Positions 19,605 through 20,341 of a stretch of 20,341 nt of DNA are shown here, one piece after another. Under the pieces are notes generated by a model, which worked only from the letters and a program-made list of their open reading frames with translations, was not told the origin of the DNA and searched no databases. This DNA comes from Pleurotus djamor (lineage: Eukaryota; Basidiomycota; Agaricomycetes; Agaricales; Pleurotaceae): the NCBI GenBank assembly GCA_029747585.1, contig JAPEVF010000804.1, positions 1-20,341 on the forward strand, read 5' to 3'. The position numbers were made by a program, and so were the translations under genes. Position 1 is the stretch's first letter; each line of letters starts with the position of its first letter.

Positions 19605-19963
19605 CAGTGCTGGACCAGTGGACCCGGCCATTTGTTTGCATGTGCTTGATACAGTGGACTACGGCGGTCCCACACTCACAGTCAACACCGACTAATCGAC
19701 ATCACCTCCCTCAAGACATCCGGCAACGACTCGAACGGCGACAAAAAATGGGCTCCACAAGGTGAGAAACCGATTCCCCAGCGTATTCTACGAAGGATTC
19801 TGAGTCGATGGTGTGGAGAAATGGACTGGGTGAGCTGGATTGGCTTGGGGCACTTTGGATGACGCTTGCTGGATGATAATGGATATGCGAATCTTTTGCT
19901 GGTTTCGCTTTCGTCTCTCGCCTGGACACTATCCCTCTCTCTCGAACCCAATACTCATCCAAG

Positions 19964-20341
19964 ATGTCGTACAGACTATACTCCAAGGGCCGTGTTTTGG
20001 GACACAAGCGGGCTAAGCGCAACTCTCGTCCCAACACCTCTCTCATCCAAATCGAGGGTGTTGCCACCAAGGAAGATGCCCAATTCTACCTCGGAAAGGT
20101 GTGTTCACGCAGGCGCTCTGTCTCTCAAGGACCAATATTGATGGCGTGCGATGTAGCGTATCGCCTACGTTTACAAGGCGAAGAAGGAGGTTCAGGGCTC
20201 GAAGATTCGTGTTATCTGGGGGTGAGCTGCGCTCGTCCAGCTTTCGTGTCTTGAATACTTATGTCGATCTTGCTAGACGCGTAACACGGCCACACGGAAA
20301 CTCTGGTGTCGTCAAATCAAAATTCCGATCCAACCTTCCTC
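19964..20341 (+). CDS. RPL33: 60S ribosomal protein eL33 (L35Ae family), 5' part
   Basis: Plus-strand exons 19964-20098, 20157-20221 and 20277 to the window edge, with introns of 58 and 55 nt. The 88 residues present read straight through the family: [17 protein letters not shown] (4-20), [20 protein letters not shown] (24-43), then [20 protein letters not shown] across the first splice, [15 protein letters not shown] across the second, and KFRSNLP at the edge. About 20 residues, including the final PSNI-type end, should lie beyond the window. The protein is part of the large cytosolic ribosomal subunit, near the tRNA exit region. The start is fixed by family length. The leader is C/T-rich, as in many ribosomal protein genes. 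Confidence 0.97.

Larger units (their letters stand above)
18952..19963. other. 1-kb divergent intergenic region
   Basis: Between the divergent 232-aa gene and the eL33 gene. It carries the TATA-containing promoter of the former (near 19040) and the pyrimidine-rich leader and promoter of eL33 (about 19860-19963). A 10-bp direct repeat lies near 19583-19604. Open frames on both strands here are short and unrecognised. Confidence 0.55.

Overview
This is nuclear DNA of a filamentous fungus, most likely a mushroom-forming basidiomycete (Agaricomycetes). The genes are packed with 48-68 nt GT-AG introns (one gene carries 12 introns, another 12 including one of 90 nt), GC is near 50%, and the families present (a fungal BTB protein of the mushroom-expanded type, a short Cys-rich protein, an MCT-type permease, a CSC1/OSCA channel) fit that group. 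I see no bacterial-style operon, no recognisable transposase or reverse transcriptase, no CRISPR, and no convincing tRNA.

I rebuilt exon structures by hand from splice consensus, reading phase and family similarity. Ten genes result. Left part, all on the minus strand: a 75-aa Cys/His-rich protein (64-406), a 456-aa monocarboxylate-transporter-like MFS permease (2381-4491), a very acidic protein with SUMO-interaction-like motifs (7085-8432), a 255-aa BTB/POZ protein (8703-9582), a 1018-aa CSC1/OSCA-type cation channel (9893-13593) and a 433-aa protein with a mitochondrial-type leader (14485-15909). The last is head-to-head, across only 91 bp, with a plus-strand FAM210/DUF1279 membrane protein (16001-16656). 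An NFKBIL1-like coiled-coil protein follows on the plus strand (16851-17912). It converges on an unrecognised 232-aa gene on the minus strand (17976-18951). The window ends inside the gene for ribosomal protein eL33 (19964 onward, plus strand).

The genes look like ordinary unlinked eukaryotic loci rather than a pathway cluster. The only pairing that suggests shared function is the head-to-head pair of probable mitochondrial proteins. Two long stretches (407-2380 and 4492-7084) hold no gene I can defend.

Five single N characters occur. Four lie directly beside homopolymer runs. One of these breaks the reading frame of the CSC1-like gene, and the fifth falls in the third position of a TAN codon that decides where the acidic protein ends. 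I found no clearly new biological system. The best leads are the small Cys-rich gene with a GC-AG intron, the SUMO-motif protein, the unrecognised 232-aa gene, several stop-free introns of length 3n, and a 10-nt microexon.
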